A DNA stretch of 64,000 bases from Streptomyces sp. F001 (lineage in GTDB: Bacteria > Actinomycetota > Actinomycetes > Streptomycetales > Streptomycetaceae). A program made the position numbers and the translations under genes. The stretch spans positions 310,001-374,000 of the forward strand of contig NZ_QZWF01000001.1 in the NCBI RefSeq assembly GCF_004187715.1, read 5' to 3'. The notes beneath the pieces are model-generated. The model worked only from the letters and a program-made list of their open reading frames with translations, did not search any database and was not told the DNA's origin. Of the stretch, positions 42,115-50,950 are shown piece by piece (position 1 is the stretch's first letter; the number at the start of each line of letters is the position of its first letter).

Positions 42115-43361
42115 AACTTAGTTTTGCTGTGCGGTTGGGTAGAGGTGGCGCAGTTTCACGCGGGCGTCGTCGGTGGTGAAGTGCCAGTCGACTTGGCGCT
42201 GGTCGCTGTTGGTCTGCTGCTGCCAGGCGGCGAGTTCGGCGTTGAGCACGGCGAGGTCGTCGATGCGGCGGTCCAGGCACTGGCGGGTGAGCGCGGAGAG
42301 CTCGATCTCGGCGATGTTGAGCCAGGATCCGTGTTTGGGGGTGTGGTGGATCTCCAGGCGCTGTGCCAGCGCGAAGGCTTTCCCCGGGTCGAACGCCTCA
42401 TAGAGCGAGGCGATGGTGTGGGTGTTGAGGTTGTCCATCACCAGCACGACCGTGGCGGCGTCGGGATAGTCCACGGTCAGCAGGTGTTCGACCTGGCGCG
42501 CCCAGTCGACCTTGGTCCGGCGGGGCTGGGCATCCACGCGTCGCCATCCGCGCAGCGGTTCAACCCAGCAGAAGATCGAGCAGGTCCCCGAGCGGACGTA
42601 CTCGTTGTCCTCGCGGCGGTCACGGCCGGGCCGCGGGGGAAGCGGATCGCGGACGTGGCCGAGCAGCTGGTACGGCTTCTCGTCCATGCACACCACCGGG
42701 CGCGCCGGGTCGCAGGGGCGGCGGTAAACCGCCAGGACGTCTTCCATCGCCGCGGCGAAGGCCGCATTCGCGGAGGGCGGGATGGTCCAGCACTTCTTCA
42801 GGTGAGGACGAAGTTCCGTTTTTTTAACACCCGGCCGATCGTGGAGTGGTCCAGGTTCGGGATGTCCTCGATCAGCGCGACGTGCTTCTCCAGCAGGCGC
42901 AGCGACCACCGGGCATGTCCCTTGGGCGGCGTCGAGCAGGCCAGCGCGATCAGCCGGGCTTCGACCTCGCCGGTCACCGGGGAGGGCACCGGCGGGCATG
43001 CGCGTTCCTTCCGGCCGACCGTGGCCCACACATCGCCGCCGGTCTCCGCGTACCGCTTCGAGATCAGGCGGACCGACTCGCACGAGACCCCGACCCGTGC
43101 CGCGATCACCGCCCGCGGATCGACCTCGCCGACCGACCTGTCCAACGCGAGCAGCACCCGAGCCCGCCTGATCATCGACGCGCTGCGGACCCCCGTCGTG
43201 GTCACCCGCACCAACGCCTGACGATCCTCAGCACTCAAGGCAACCGGATACTTCTTCTGTGACGACATGGCACCCCCGCCCGGCCGAAGTGAAGCGGCGA
43301 GGGGAGACTGCCCGACCGTCAACTCCACCAATCAGAGCCATACTTAGCAGCGACAATCTAC
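42103..43361 (-). mobile_element. IS630-family insertion sequence (about 1.26 kb, apparently intact)
   Basis: The ends GTAGATTGTCGC (left) and GCGACAATCTAC (right) are perfect inverted repeats, flanked on both sides by TA, the target duplicated by IS630/Tc1-type elements. The element contains one two-frame transposase gene reading leftward. It lies between the DUF6421 promoter region and the GDPD gene and interrupts no recognisable CDS. Confidence 0.9.
42118..43268 (-). CDS. IS630-family transposase, two frames joined by -1 programmed frameshifting
   Basis: The first frame (start [17 protein letters not shown] at 43268) encodes the HTH region and ends in [11 protein letters not shown] (stop about 42798). 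A run of seven A at 42819-42825 (codons TTA AAA AAA) allows a -1 slip that continues as [15 protein letters not shown] into the DDE catalytic domain: [10 protein letters not shown] (Asp), LVMDNLNTH (Asp) and [13 protein letters not shown] (Glu). The full product is about 380 residues. IS630 elements often use this mechanism. The codon at the slip site is TTA, the bldA-dependent Leu codon. Confidence 0.9.
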
Positions 43362-43364
43362 TAG
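43350..43364 (-). repeat. Right inverted repeat of the IS630 element, with TA target
   Basis: GCGACAATCTACTAG is the exact reverse complement of 42100-42114. TA at 43362-43363 is the target duplicate. Confidence 0.88.
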
Positions 43365-43443
43365 GCTGCGGCCCTGTCGCGCCCAGGGCCGTCCCGGTCC
43401 GCGCGATACCTGCCGCCGCCGTCAAAAGGAAGCGAGTCGGACC

Positions 43444-44127
43444 TTGAACTTCCTCACCATCGGTCACCGCGGAGTCATGGGTGTCGCACCCGAGAACACC
43501 CTGCGTTCCTTCGTCGCCGCCGAGCAGGCCGGCCTCGACGTCATCGAACTCGATCTGCACCTCAGCAAGGACGGCGCCCTCGTCGTGCTGCACGACACCG
43601 AGGTGGACCGTACGACCGACGGCACCGGTCCGGTCGCCGAGAAGACCCTTGCCGAGCTGCGGGCCCTGGACGCCGGACAGGGCGAACGGATCCCGGTGTT
43701 CGAGGAGGTCCTGGACGCGGTCGACGCGCCGCTGCAGGCCGAGATCAAGGACGTGGCCGCCGCGCGGGCGCTGGCGGAGGTCATGCGCGAACGGGACCTG
43801 GTGGAGCGGATCGAGGTGTCCTCGTTCCACGACGAGGCCATCGCCGAGATCGCCCGGCTGCTGCCCGGGGTGCGGACCGCGCTGATCGGCAGCAGGTACG
43901 GCACCGACATCGTGGAGCGCGCCGTGGACGCCGGTGCGGCGACCGTCTGCCTGAACATCCGCCGGCTCACCCTGGAGGTCGTGGAGCACGCACGCGAAGC
44001 CGGCCTGCGGATCATCGGCTGGGTGGTGAACACGCAGGAACACCTGCGCCTCGTCCGCGCGCTGGAGCTGGACGGAGCGACGACCGACTACCCGGAGATC
44101 AAACGCACCGGCCGGTTCACGGCCTGA
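43444..44127 (+). CDS. Glycerophosphodiester phosphodiesterase
   Basis: The 227-residue TIM-barrel enzyme hydrolyses glycerophosphodiesters to an alcohol and glycerol-3-phosphate. Motifs: IGHRGVMGVAPENTL (His-Arg, Glu), VIELDLHLSKDGALVVLHD (Glu, Asp, His) and LQAEIKDVAAARA. No signal peptide, so probably cytosolic. The start appears to be TTG with AAGGAAGCGAG upstream; the homology begins there. Confidence 0.92.
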   Translation: MNFLTIGHRGVMGVAPENTLRSFVAAEQAGLDVIELDLHLSKDGALVVLHDTEVDRTTDGTGPVAEKTLAELRALDAGQGERIPVFEEVLDAVDAPLQAEIKDVAAARALAEVMRERDLVERIEVSSFHDEAIAEIARLLPGVRTALIGSRYGTDIVERAVDAGAATVCLNIRRLTLEVVEHAREAGLRIIGWVVNTQEHLRLVRALELDGATTDYPEIKRTGRFTA

Positions 44128-44145
44128 GACACCGCGACGTACGGC

Positions 44146-44685
44146 TCAGGCGAGCTCCTTGACCAGCAGCTCGAACTGCAGGTCGTCGCGCTGCGGGATG
44201 CCGAACCGCTCGTCGCCGTACGGGAACGGCGTCATCTTTCCGGTACGGCGGTAGCCGCGCCGCTCGTACCAGGCGATGAGGTCCTCGCGTACGGAGATCA
44301 CGGTCATGTGCATCTGCGTCACGCCCCAGGTCGCACGGGCCTGCCGCTCCGCCTCGGCGATGATCACCTTGCCGAGGCCGGCGCCCTGGAGTCGCGGGCT
44401 GACCGCGAACATCCCGAAGTAGGCATGGTCACCGCGGTGCTCGAGCTGGCAGCAGGCGACGACCGCACCGACCTGCTCCACCGTCAGCAGCCTGCTGTCG
44501 GGCGACTTGATCACGGCCCGGACGCCTTCGGGGTCGGTCCGCTGCCCCTGAAGGATGTCCGCCTCGGTGGTCCACCCGGCCCGGCTGGAGTCGCCCCGGT
44601 ACGCCGACTCGATCAGCACGACCAGCGCCTCGACGTCGGCGTCGGTGGCGTCACGGAAGGTCAGTCCGGTGGCGGCGGTGTCCAT
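44146..44685 (-). CDS. GNAT family N-acetyltransferase
   Basis: The 179-residue GNAT fold shows FRDATDADVEALVVLIESAYRG at the N-terminus, the acetyl-CoA loop FAVSPRLQGAGLGKVIIAEAERQA (RxxGxG/A form) and LIAWYERRGYRRTG. The acceptor substrate is unknown. Start MDTAATGLTF is chosen for the GGAGAGACGC upstream rather than the ATG 39 bp earlier. Confidence 0.92.
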   Translation of the reverse strand: MDTAATGLTFRDATDADVEALVVLIESAYRGDSSRAGWTTEADILQGQRTDPEGVRAVIKSPDSRLLTVEQVGAVVACCQLEHRGDHAYFGMFAVSPRLQGAGLGKVIIAEAERQARATWGVTQMHMTVISVREDLIAWYERRGYRRTGKMTPFPYGDERFGIPQRDDLQFELLVKELA

Positions 44686-44769
44686 GGGAGCGTCTCTCCG
44701 GTTTCTCGGGCGTGGCTCGGGCACGGACGAGAGTAACGCTGCGGGTCAATACAGCTAGGCTCCGGGTGC

Positions 44770-45162
44770 ATGGTGCACGTACTCAGCAGCCGGACCCTGC
44801 TCCGCCCCAACGACGCCGAGCGGTCCCGAGTCTTCTACGGCGAACAGTTGGGCCTCGCCGTCTACCGCGAGTTCGGTACGGGGCCGGACCGCGGCACCGT
44901 CTACTTCCTCGGCGGCGGCTTCCTGGAGATCTCGGGCCGGTCCGAGACCCCGCCGTCCCCGGCCGTACGGCTCTGGCTCCAGGTCGACGACGTGACCTCG
45001 GCCGAGGAGGAGCTGCGGGCCAAGGGCGTCGACATCGTGCGGCCACCGCTGCGCGAGCCGTGGGGGCTGATCGAGATGTGGATCGCGGATCCGGACGGCA
45101 CGCCGATCGTGCTGGTGGAGGTGCCCGCGGACCATCCGATCCGGTACCGGCCCGGGATCTGA
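44770..45162 (+). CDS. VOC/glyoxalase family protein, single domain
   Basis: The 130-residue beta-alpha-beta-beta-beta protein shows the glyoxalase/bleomycin-resistance pattern RTLLRPNDAERSRVFYGEQLG, FLEISGRSET, VDDVTSAEEELRAKG and MWIADPDGTPIVLVEVP. Members are metal enzymes or drug-binding proteins. The specific role is unknown. Confidence 0.88.
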   Translation: MVHVLSSRTLLRPNDAERSRVFYGEQLGLAVYREFGTGPDRGTVYFLGGGFLEISGRSETPPSPAVRLWLQVDDVTSAEEELRAKGVDIVRPPLREPWGLIEMWIADPDGTPIVLVEVPADHPIRYRPGI

Positions 45163-45275
45163 TCCCCGGTGCGCGTGCGACGGGCGTCGCCCGGCGCGAG
45201 GGAGTCCCGGATGGCCGCTGTCAGTGGGCGGCGCTAGCGTGCTGGTGTGGGTTCGCGCTGCGGAAGGGACGTCGG

Positions 45276-46040
45276 ATGAGGCTCGACAAGCCGGTGGTCG
45301 GCGGGCCCTGCTGGGCCGAGTTGGGGACCAGCGATCTGGAGTCCGCCAAGCGGTTCTACGGCGAGCTGTTCGGCTGGCGGGCCGAGACGGATCCACGTCA
45401 GGAGGCCGGCGGCTACACGGTCGCGCATCTGGGCGACGCACCGGTCGCCGCGCTGTCGCCGCTGAACCAGGAGGGACAGCCGGTCGCATGGACCGTGTCG
45501 TTCTCGGTCCGGGACGCGGACGAGAGCGCACGGGAGATCACGGCGGCCGGCGGGACGGTGCTGATGGGGCCGATGGACGTGTTCGACATGGGCCGTTTCG
45601 CGGTGGCCGCCGACCCGTCCGGCGCTGCCTTCACCCTGTGGCAGCCCCGCGCCTTCGAGGGCGCCGGGCTGTTCAACGCGCCGGGCTCGCTCGGCTGGGT
45701 GGAGCTGATGACCCGGGAACCCGCGCGGGCGCGGGACTTCTACACCACCGTCTTCGGCTGGACCGTCAACGCCTCGGAGCACTACACCCAGTGGGGCATC
45801 GCCGGGGTGGACTTCGGCGGCATGATGACCATGGACGACAAGTTCCCGCACGAGGTGCCGCCGCACTGGCTGCCGTACTTCGCCGTGGCCGACGTGGACG
45901 ACACCACCGCCACGGCGACCGGGGCGGGCGGCACGGCCCTCATGGAGCCCACCTCCGTGCCGGACGGACCGCGCATCGCGGTGCTGCGCGATCCACAGGG
46001 TGCCGTCTTCGGCGTGTATCTCGCAGGCCACGAGGGCTGA
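45276..46040 (+). CDS. Two-domain VOC family protein
   Basis: The 254-residue protein is a tandem of two VOC modules: WAELGTSDLESAKRFYGELFGW (about 13-34) and WVELMTREPARARDFYTTVFGW (about 143-164), each followed by a DPSGA or DPQGA motif. The fused form makes a full glyoxalase-like barrel in one chain. Substrate unknown; often annotated as a hydroxylase without proof. Confidence 0.9.
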   Translation: MRLDKPVVGGPCWAELGTSDLESAKRFYGELFGWRAETDPRQEAGGYTVAHLGDAPVAALSPLNQEGQPVAWTVSFSVRDADESAREITAAGGTVLMGPMDVFDMGRFAVAADPSGAAFTLWQPRAFEGAGLFNAPGSLGWVELMTREPARARDFYTTVFGWTVNASEHYTQWGIAGVDFGGMMTMDDKFPHEVPPHWLPYFAVADVDDTTATATGAGGTALMEPTSVPDGPRIAVLRDPQGAVFGVYLAGHEG

Positions 46041-46152
46041 ACCGGCGTTTGCACCGGAGTGCGCCGCCCGACATCGACGACCGACGCTCCACGCCCCGGC
46101 GCACGGTGCACGACGTGCTCTGAGGGCACCGTCGGGAACGCCCGGCGGCCGC

Positions 46153-46731
46153 TCAGACCCGCAGTGCCCCGAGCCGCCCCTCCAGCTGCTCGAGCAACTC
46201 ACCCAGCAGCGTGGCGAGTTCGCCCTGCGCCGGTGTGCCCATGCCGGACAGGACAGCGGTCTCGTAGGCGAGCTGCTCGGGCAGGATCGCGTCGACCAGG
46301 TCGCGTCCGGCGTCCGTGAGGCGAAGATGGGCGACGCGGCGGTCACGGGCGTCACCGCGTCGCTCCACGAAGCCGCGTTCGGTGAGGTGCTTGAGGCGTT
46401 TGGTGACGGCAGCACCGGAGGAGAAGGTCTCCCGGGCCAGTTCGCCCGGCGTCAGCTCGTGACCGGTGCGGCGCAACGCGCCGAGCAGGTCGAACTCGGG
46501 CCGGCTGAGCCCGGCCCGGCGCAACGGTGCGTCCTCGGCCTGCTGGAGCAGGGCCGCACAGCGGTTGACCCGGCCGATGATCTCCATGGGGCCGGTGTCG
46601 AGGTCGGGATGCACGGACTGCCACTGCCGGACGACCGCGGCGACCGTGTCGCCCCGCGCAGCACCGGCGTCGCGCCCCGTCGCGCCGGTCGTCTCGTGCC
46701 CGGTCGTCCGCCGCCGGTTCGTCCCCGTCAT
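46153..46731 (-). CDS. MarR family transcriptional regulator
   Basis: The 192-residue protein has a MarR winged helix (about 85-160: LSRPEFDLLGALRRTG, ELARETFSSGAAVTKRLKHL, GFVERRGDARDRRVAHLRLTDAG) after a charged N-terminal extension of about 45 residues. The ATG overlaps the stop of the FUSC gene (ATGA), so it is the second gene of that operon and probably regulates it. Confidence 0.93.
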   Translation of the reverse strand: MTGTNRRRTTGHETTGATGRDAGAARGDTVAAVVRQWQSVHPDLDTGPMEIIGRVNRCAALLQQAEDAPLRRAGLSRPEFDLLGALRRTGHELTPGELARETFSSGAAVTKRLKHLTERGFVERRGDARDRRVAHLRLTDAGRDLVDAILPEQLAYETAVLSGMGTPAQGELATLLGELLEQLEGRLGALRV

Positions 46732-48395
46732 GGCCGTGCATCCTCCGTCATCATGCCCGTGTCCCGGTCCAGGTCCGGGCTCTGGCGCCGTACCGTCGCC
46801 GCGAGCGTACGGTGTCCCGACTGCTCGACGAGCACGACCCGCTCCTGGGGCAGGGCCCGCTGCCACCACTCGCCGGACGCGGCATCCGCGGTGGCGCGCA
46901 GGTCGGCCAGGGCGGCGGCGAGGCTTCGGCGGGCGGCCTGAAGAGCACCGGCGTCCGGGTGCGGCTCGGACAGCAGACGGGCGGTGCGCTCACGGGCGCG
47001 CTCGGCGACGGCCAGGGCGCGTTCGAGGCGGTCGCCCGCCCGCCGGTTGGTGACGGCGGCGGCGGCCACGAGGCCGACCAGCGCGCCGACGAGAGTGTCG
47101 ACGACCCGCTCGACGATCAGCGTCCCGGGGTTCTGGAACCCGGTGAACTCGGTGATGAGCAGCGCCATCGGGGTCACGCAGACGCTGCCGAGCCAGTAGT
47201 TGCGGCCGATCAGCGCCTCCGCCCCGAAGTTGAAGGCGAGGCAGCACAGTACGAGGGCCGCGGGGCCGAGGTGGGCGAGCGGGGCGACGGCGGCGAAGAG
47301 GAGGACCCCGGCGAGGTTGCCGACGACGCGCTGCACGCCCCGGCTCCAGGTGAGCGTGAGGTTGGCCTGGTAGAGGGCGGCGGCGGTGACCAGGGCCCAG
47401 TACGGGCGGCCGATACCGAGGGCGAGGGAGGCGTATCCGGCGAGGGCGCAGCCGAGAGCGGTACGCAGGGCGATCGGGGTGAGGGGCGCGAGGGCGCGCC
47501 GTAGCGGCTGCTTCGAGGCAGCGAGGTCGATGTCCACGCCGAGCAGTTCGTCGGCGTCCGCGTCACCCGGGTGCGGCACAGACCGGGTGCCGCGCAGTTC
47601 ACGGGCCCAGGCACGCAGGCGTGCCGGATCCGTGTCGGCGGGCGCTGCCAGGGCGACCTCGGCGCGGACGACGAGACGCTGCAGGGCACGCCGGGTCGTG
47701 GAGCGGGCGCGGACGGACAGCAGCGACTGCCAGGCGGCCTGCACGGCGGCGGCCGCGACGGCCCGGGCGTGCGCGTCTCCGGTGCCGCGGGTGTCGGCGT
47801 ACGCGACGGCTGCGTTCAGGGCGTGTGCGGTGGCGCGGCGCTCCGGGCCGTACGGGCGGACCAGGGCCGGCGCCATGCAGACGAGCCAGGACCAGACGCC
47901 CGCCACGACGCCCAGCGCCAGGTGACCGGGGACCTGGGCCAGGGTCTGCGGGGCGAACAGCGCGGCGGAGCTGACGAAGGTGAGGATGACGTTGCCCGGC
48001 GGTCCGATGCGCGTCGCGTCGCACAGCACCTTCTGTACGGCAGCCAGCAGGGCGCCGACGGTGACCAGCACGGCGGCGTTCGTGGTGAGCGAGGCCGTGA
48101 CCAGGGCGACAGCGAGCCCGCCGAGCATGCCCAGCACCACCCACGCCAGCGCCCTGGCCCGGGCGGCGTAGGGACGGTTGTGGGCGTACAGGGCGCACAG
48201 GGATCCGGCCATCGTGCAGACGGCCAGGTCGAGGCGGTCGAGCGCCAGGAGGGTCAGGTTGGGCGGGGCGACCGCGGCGACCACGCTCAGCGCGGGCTTG
48301 AACCAGATGTCGGAGGGACGGCCGAGGCGCAGCACACCGGTGAGCGGGAGGCGGCGCAGGCGCTGGGTTGTGGGGGCGGGGGTCGCACTGCTCAT
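46728..48395 (-). CDS. FUSC family membrane transporter
   Basis: The 555-residue protein has two blocks of hydrophobic helices (about 30-180 and 330-455) separated by a soluble region, as in FUSC/AaeB-type aromatic acid or fusaric-acid exporters. The second block contains RPYWALVTAAALYQANLTLTWSRGVQRVVGNLAGVL (about 345-380). The start MSSATPAPTTQRL is used; a long upstream frame has no homology. Coupled to the downstream marR gene, which suggests export of a ligand of that regulator. Confidence 0.88.
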   Translation of the reverse strand: MSSATPAPTTQRLRRLPLTGVLRLGRPSDIWFKPALSVVAAVAPPNLTLLALDRLDLAVCTMAGSLCALYAHNRPYAARARALAWVVLGMLGGLAVALVTASLTTNAAVLVTVGALLAAVQKVLCDATRIGPPGNVILTFVSSAALFAPQTLAQVPGHLALGVVAGVWSWLVCMAPALVRPYGPERRATAHALNAAVAYADTRGTGDAHARAVAAAAVQAAWQSLLSVRARSTTRRALQRLVVRAEVALAAPADTDPARLRAWARELRGTRSVPHPGDADADELLGVDIDLAASKQPLRRALAPLTPIALRTALGCALAGYASLALGIGRPYWALVTAAALYQANLTLTWSRGVQRVVGNLAGVLLFAAVAPLAHLGPAALVLCCLAFNFGAEALIGRNYWLGSVCVTPMALLITEFTGFQNPGTLIVERVVDTLVGALVGLVAAAAVTNRRAGDRLERALAVAERARERTARLLSEPHPDAGALQAARRSLAAALADLRATADAASGEWWQRALPQERVVLVEQSGHRTLAATVRRQSPDLDRDTGMMTEDARP

Positions 48396-48420
48396 ATCAA
48401 ACAACTTAACATGTGTTTTA
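48396..48420. promoter_or_regulatory. AT-rich operator-like region upstream of the FUSC-marR operon
   Basis: AAACA and TGTTT arms enclose ACTTAACATG, with an overlapping near-palindrome TTAACATGTGTT. It abuts the FUSC start codon and is far more AT-rich than the surroundings, as expected for a MarR site. Confidence 0.5.
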
Positions 48421-48581
48421 CCAGTAAAAGAAATCGGGCGAGACGGCCTCCCGGTGCCGCCCCCGCTCCGGCGAATGCCCCCCGCGTACACCCTTGCGCT
48501 CGCGTGCGCGCCGTACGGACCGGGCATCCCTAGACCGACCGTCGACGCCCTGTCGACGATCCCCCGGGCAGGGAGGTGCGC

Positions 48582-49136
48582 GTGCACGGACCGGCTGCGT
48601 CCGGCTGGCTGCTGGTCGCGCTGTGCGCGGTGACCGGCGCCTACTGCCTGCTGCGACTGCGCAGCACCGTCGAGGAACAGCGCCGGGCCGCGGGAGACGA
48701 GGCGCTGATGGGCTTCGGCATGGCCGCGATGGCCGTACCGACGGCCGTGTACACACCGCCGGCCTGGGCCTGGCCCGCCTTCGCGGTCCTGTTCGGCGCG
48801 GCCGCACTGCGCGCCCTGTGGGCCGCCCGGGGCGGGGCCCGCCATCTGCACCACCTGGTGGGCGCCTCGGCCATGGTCTACATGGCGGTGGTCATGGCCG
48901 GTACCCCGAACGACGCCCCCGGACACGGACCCGGCGGCGCCGGGCTCCCCCTGCTCACCGGGCTCCTGCTGCTCTACTTCACCGGATACGTGCTGCTCGG
49001 CGGAGTGCGCCTGATACCTGCCCCGGCCGTGGCGGGTGCCCCCCGCACCGCGGGGTGGGGCGACCGGCCCGAGCTGGCGCGGGCCTGCCGGCTGTCGATG
49101 GGCATCGCCATGGTCGCGATGCTGCTGACACTGTGA
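48582..49136 (+). CDS. DUF5134 family membrane protein
   Basis: The 184-residue integral membrane protein has about five hydrophobic segments (GWLLVALCAVTGAYCLL, AAMAVPTAVYTPPAWAWPAF and so on) and His residues in ARHLHHLVGASAMVYMAVVMAG that could bind a metal such as copper. Function is unknown. GTG at 48582, six bases after GGGAGG, is taken as start rather than the GTG at 48576. Confidence 0.78.
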   Translation: MHGPAASGWLLVALCAVTGAYCLLRLRSTVEEQRRAAGDEALMGFGMAAMAVPTAVYTPPAWAWPAFAVLFGAAALRALWAARGGARHLHHLVGASAMVYMAVVMAGTPNDAPGHGPGGAGLPLLTGLLLLYFTGYVLLGGVRLIPAPAVAGAPRTAGWGDRPELARACRLSMGIAMVAMLLTL

Positions 49137-49231
49137 GGGGGCGGCGGACGCGGACGGTACGAGCCCTGTGGTCTGTGTCACTTTGCGGGAAGGCGAGCCT
49201 CCCGCTGAGCCGGCGCTCATAAGGTGTCCCC

Positions 49232-50167
49232 ATGATGGTCCCCGCGGCACTGTTGCTGCTCGGCGCCCTGACCGCCGTCCTGGCCCCACGGCTGCTCGCC
49301 CGGACCGACTGGCCGGACCGCGAACCGGTGGTTGCCCTGTGGGTCTGGCAGTGCGTGGTGGTGGCCGTACTGCTGTGCTGCGCGCTGTCGATGACGCTCA
49401 GCGCGGCGGCCGCCTGGCAGGCGGTGCGCGGCCATGTGTTCGCACCGGCACCGCGCGCGGTCGTGGAGGCCTATGCGCTGGGTACGACCGGCCCCTGGGC
49501 GGCGACGACAGCGCTCGCGCTCGCGTCGGGCGCCGTCTGGACCGCGGTGATGCTGGTCCGGGAGGTCGTACGGGCGCAGGCACGGCGTCGGCGGCGACGT
49601 GCCGAACTCCTCGTGCGGGCCCCGCTGCTGCCGGGTGAGGAGCCGGGGAACGGTCGGCTCGTCGTCCTGGAGGGTGAGCGGCCGGACGCCTGGTGGCTGC
49701 CCGGCACGGCACCCCGGCTCGTCCTCACCACCGCCGCCCTGCGCCGGCTGAAGGGACAGCAACTGGACGCCCTCCTCGCGCACGAGCAGGGACATGCCCG
49801 GGCCCGGCACGACTGGCTGCTGCACTGCTCGGCCGCACTGGCGTGCGGGTTCCCGCGGGTGCCGGTGTTCGCCGCGTTCCGCGACGAGATGCACCGACTG
49901 GTGGAGCTCGCCGCGGACGACATGGCCTCCCGCCGCTTCGGGCGGCTGACCACTGCGCTCGCGCTGGTGGGAGTCAACGAGGACCGAGGCGTGTTCGGCC
50001 CCTGCCCGACACCGCAGGCCCATGTGCCGCAGCGGGTGCACCGGCTGCTCACTCCCCCGGACCGGCTCACCGCTGTCCGGCGGCTGCGGCTCACGGCGAC
50101 GGCCGCGCTCGTGCCGGTCGTGCCGGTGCTGGTGGCGTTCGTACCGGGGTTGCGGGCACTGGGGTAG
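49232..50167 (+). CDS. M56 family membrane metallopeptidase
   Basis: The 311-residue protein has N-terminal membrane helices (about 5-20, 38-60, 90-110), the zinc motif LLAHEQGHARARHDW (HExxH) near residue 184, then ELAADDMASRRFG supplying the third ligand, and a last helix at the C-terminus. It is of the BlaR1/MecR1 peptidase group but without a penicillin-binding sensor domain. It follows DUF5134 by 95 bp; Streptomyces often pair such genes with BlaI-type repressors, but none is seen here. Confidence 0.88.
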   Translation: MMVPAALLLLGALTAVLAPRLLARTDWPDREPVVALWVWQCVVVAVLLCCALSMTLSAAAAWQAVRGHVFAPAPRAVVEAYALGTTGPWAATTALALASGAVWTAVMLVREVVRAQARRRRRRAELLVRAPLLPGEEPGNGRLVVLEGERPDAWWLPGTAPRLVLTTAALRRLKGQQLDALLAHEQGHARARHDWLLHCSAALACGFPRVPVFAAFRDEMHRLVELAADDMASRRFGRLTTALALVGVNEDRGVFGPCPTPQAHVPQRVHRLLTPPDRLTAVRRLRLTATAALVPVVPVLVAFVPGLRALG

Positions 50168-50222
50168 GCGCATCCTGGGAGGGGGGTCGCTTCCTGCCCC
50201 ACCAGTCGGCGAGGATCGCACC

Positions 50223-50894
50223 ATGCACATCCCCACCGTCGAATCCCCGCCCCGACCGCCGGAGTACCGCACCGCCCACCGGGCACCCCTCACGCTGGCG
50301 GTGTGCTCCCTCCTGCTCCTCGTCCTGGTCGCCGCCGAGTGGCACCCCCTCATGAACCTGGACGGCGACGTCTCCCGCACCACCCATCGCTGGGCGGTCG
50401 AGGAATCCGGGATCACGCAGGTGTGCCGCATCCTCACGGACTGGATCTGGGACCCGCTGACGATGCGCATCCTGTGCGGGGCGGTCGTGGTGTGGCTGGT
50501 GTGGAGACACTCGGCGTGGTGGACCGCGGCGTGGCTGGTGGTCACCGTCGCGCTGAGCACGGCCGTCCAACAGTTCCTGAAGGCCGCGGTGGACCGTGCG
50601 CGCCCCGTCTGGTCCGATCCGGTCGACTCCGCCCACTACGCGGCCTTTCCCTCCGGCCACGCCATGACCGCCACGGTGGTCCTGGGCCTGCTCCTGTGGC
50701 TCCTGCACCGCCACGGCGCCGACCGCGCCCTGTGCCGTACGGCCCTCGGCGTGGCCGCGGTGTCCGTGCTCGGCGTGGGGCTGACCCGGGTGTGGCTCGG
50801 CGTGCACTGGACCTCGGACGTCGTCGGCGGCTGGCTGCTGGGCGCGACGGTGGTGACGCTCGCGGTGACCGCCCACGAACGGTGGCGACCCTGA
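50223..50894 (+). CDS. PAP2 family phosphatase
   Basis: The 223-residue membrane phosphatase has five to six helices and the three PAP2 motifs: KAAVDRARP (KX6RP form), FPSGHAMTA (PSGH) and TRVWLGVHWTSDVVGG (SRX5HX3D form). It dephosphorylates lipid phosphates such as phosphatidate or undecaprenyl diphosphate outside the membrane. Confidence 0.93.
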   Translation: MHIPTVESPPRPPEYRTAHRAPLTLAVCSLLLLVLVAAEWHPLMNLDGDVSRTTHRWAVEESGITQVCRILTDWIWDPLTMRILCGAVVVWLVWRHSAWWTAAWLVVTVALSTAVQQFLKAAVDRARPVWSDPVDSAHYAAFPSGHAMTATVVLGLLLWLLHRHGADRALCRTALGVAAVSVLGVGLTRVWLGVHWTSDVVGGWLLGATVVTLAVTAHERWRP

Positions 50895-50950
50895 CCACAC
50901 CCGGAGACGAACCGCCTTCGGTGTGGAACGCGGGCTCATAGGATCGCCGC

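Noticed and set aside
46732..46869. N-terminal extension of the MarR frame at 46731
   Set aside because: It overlaps the 3' end of the FUSC gene and is Gly/Pro/Ala-rich; the ATGA-coupled start is far better.
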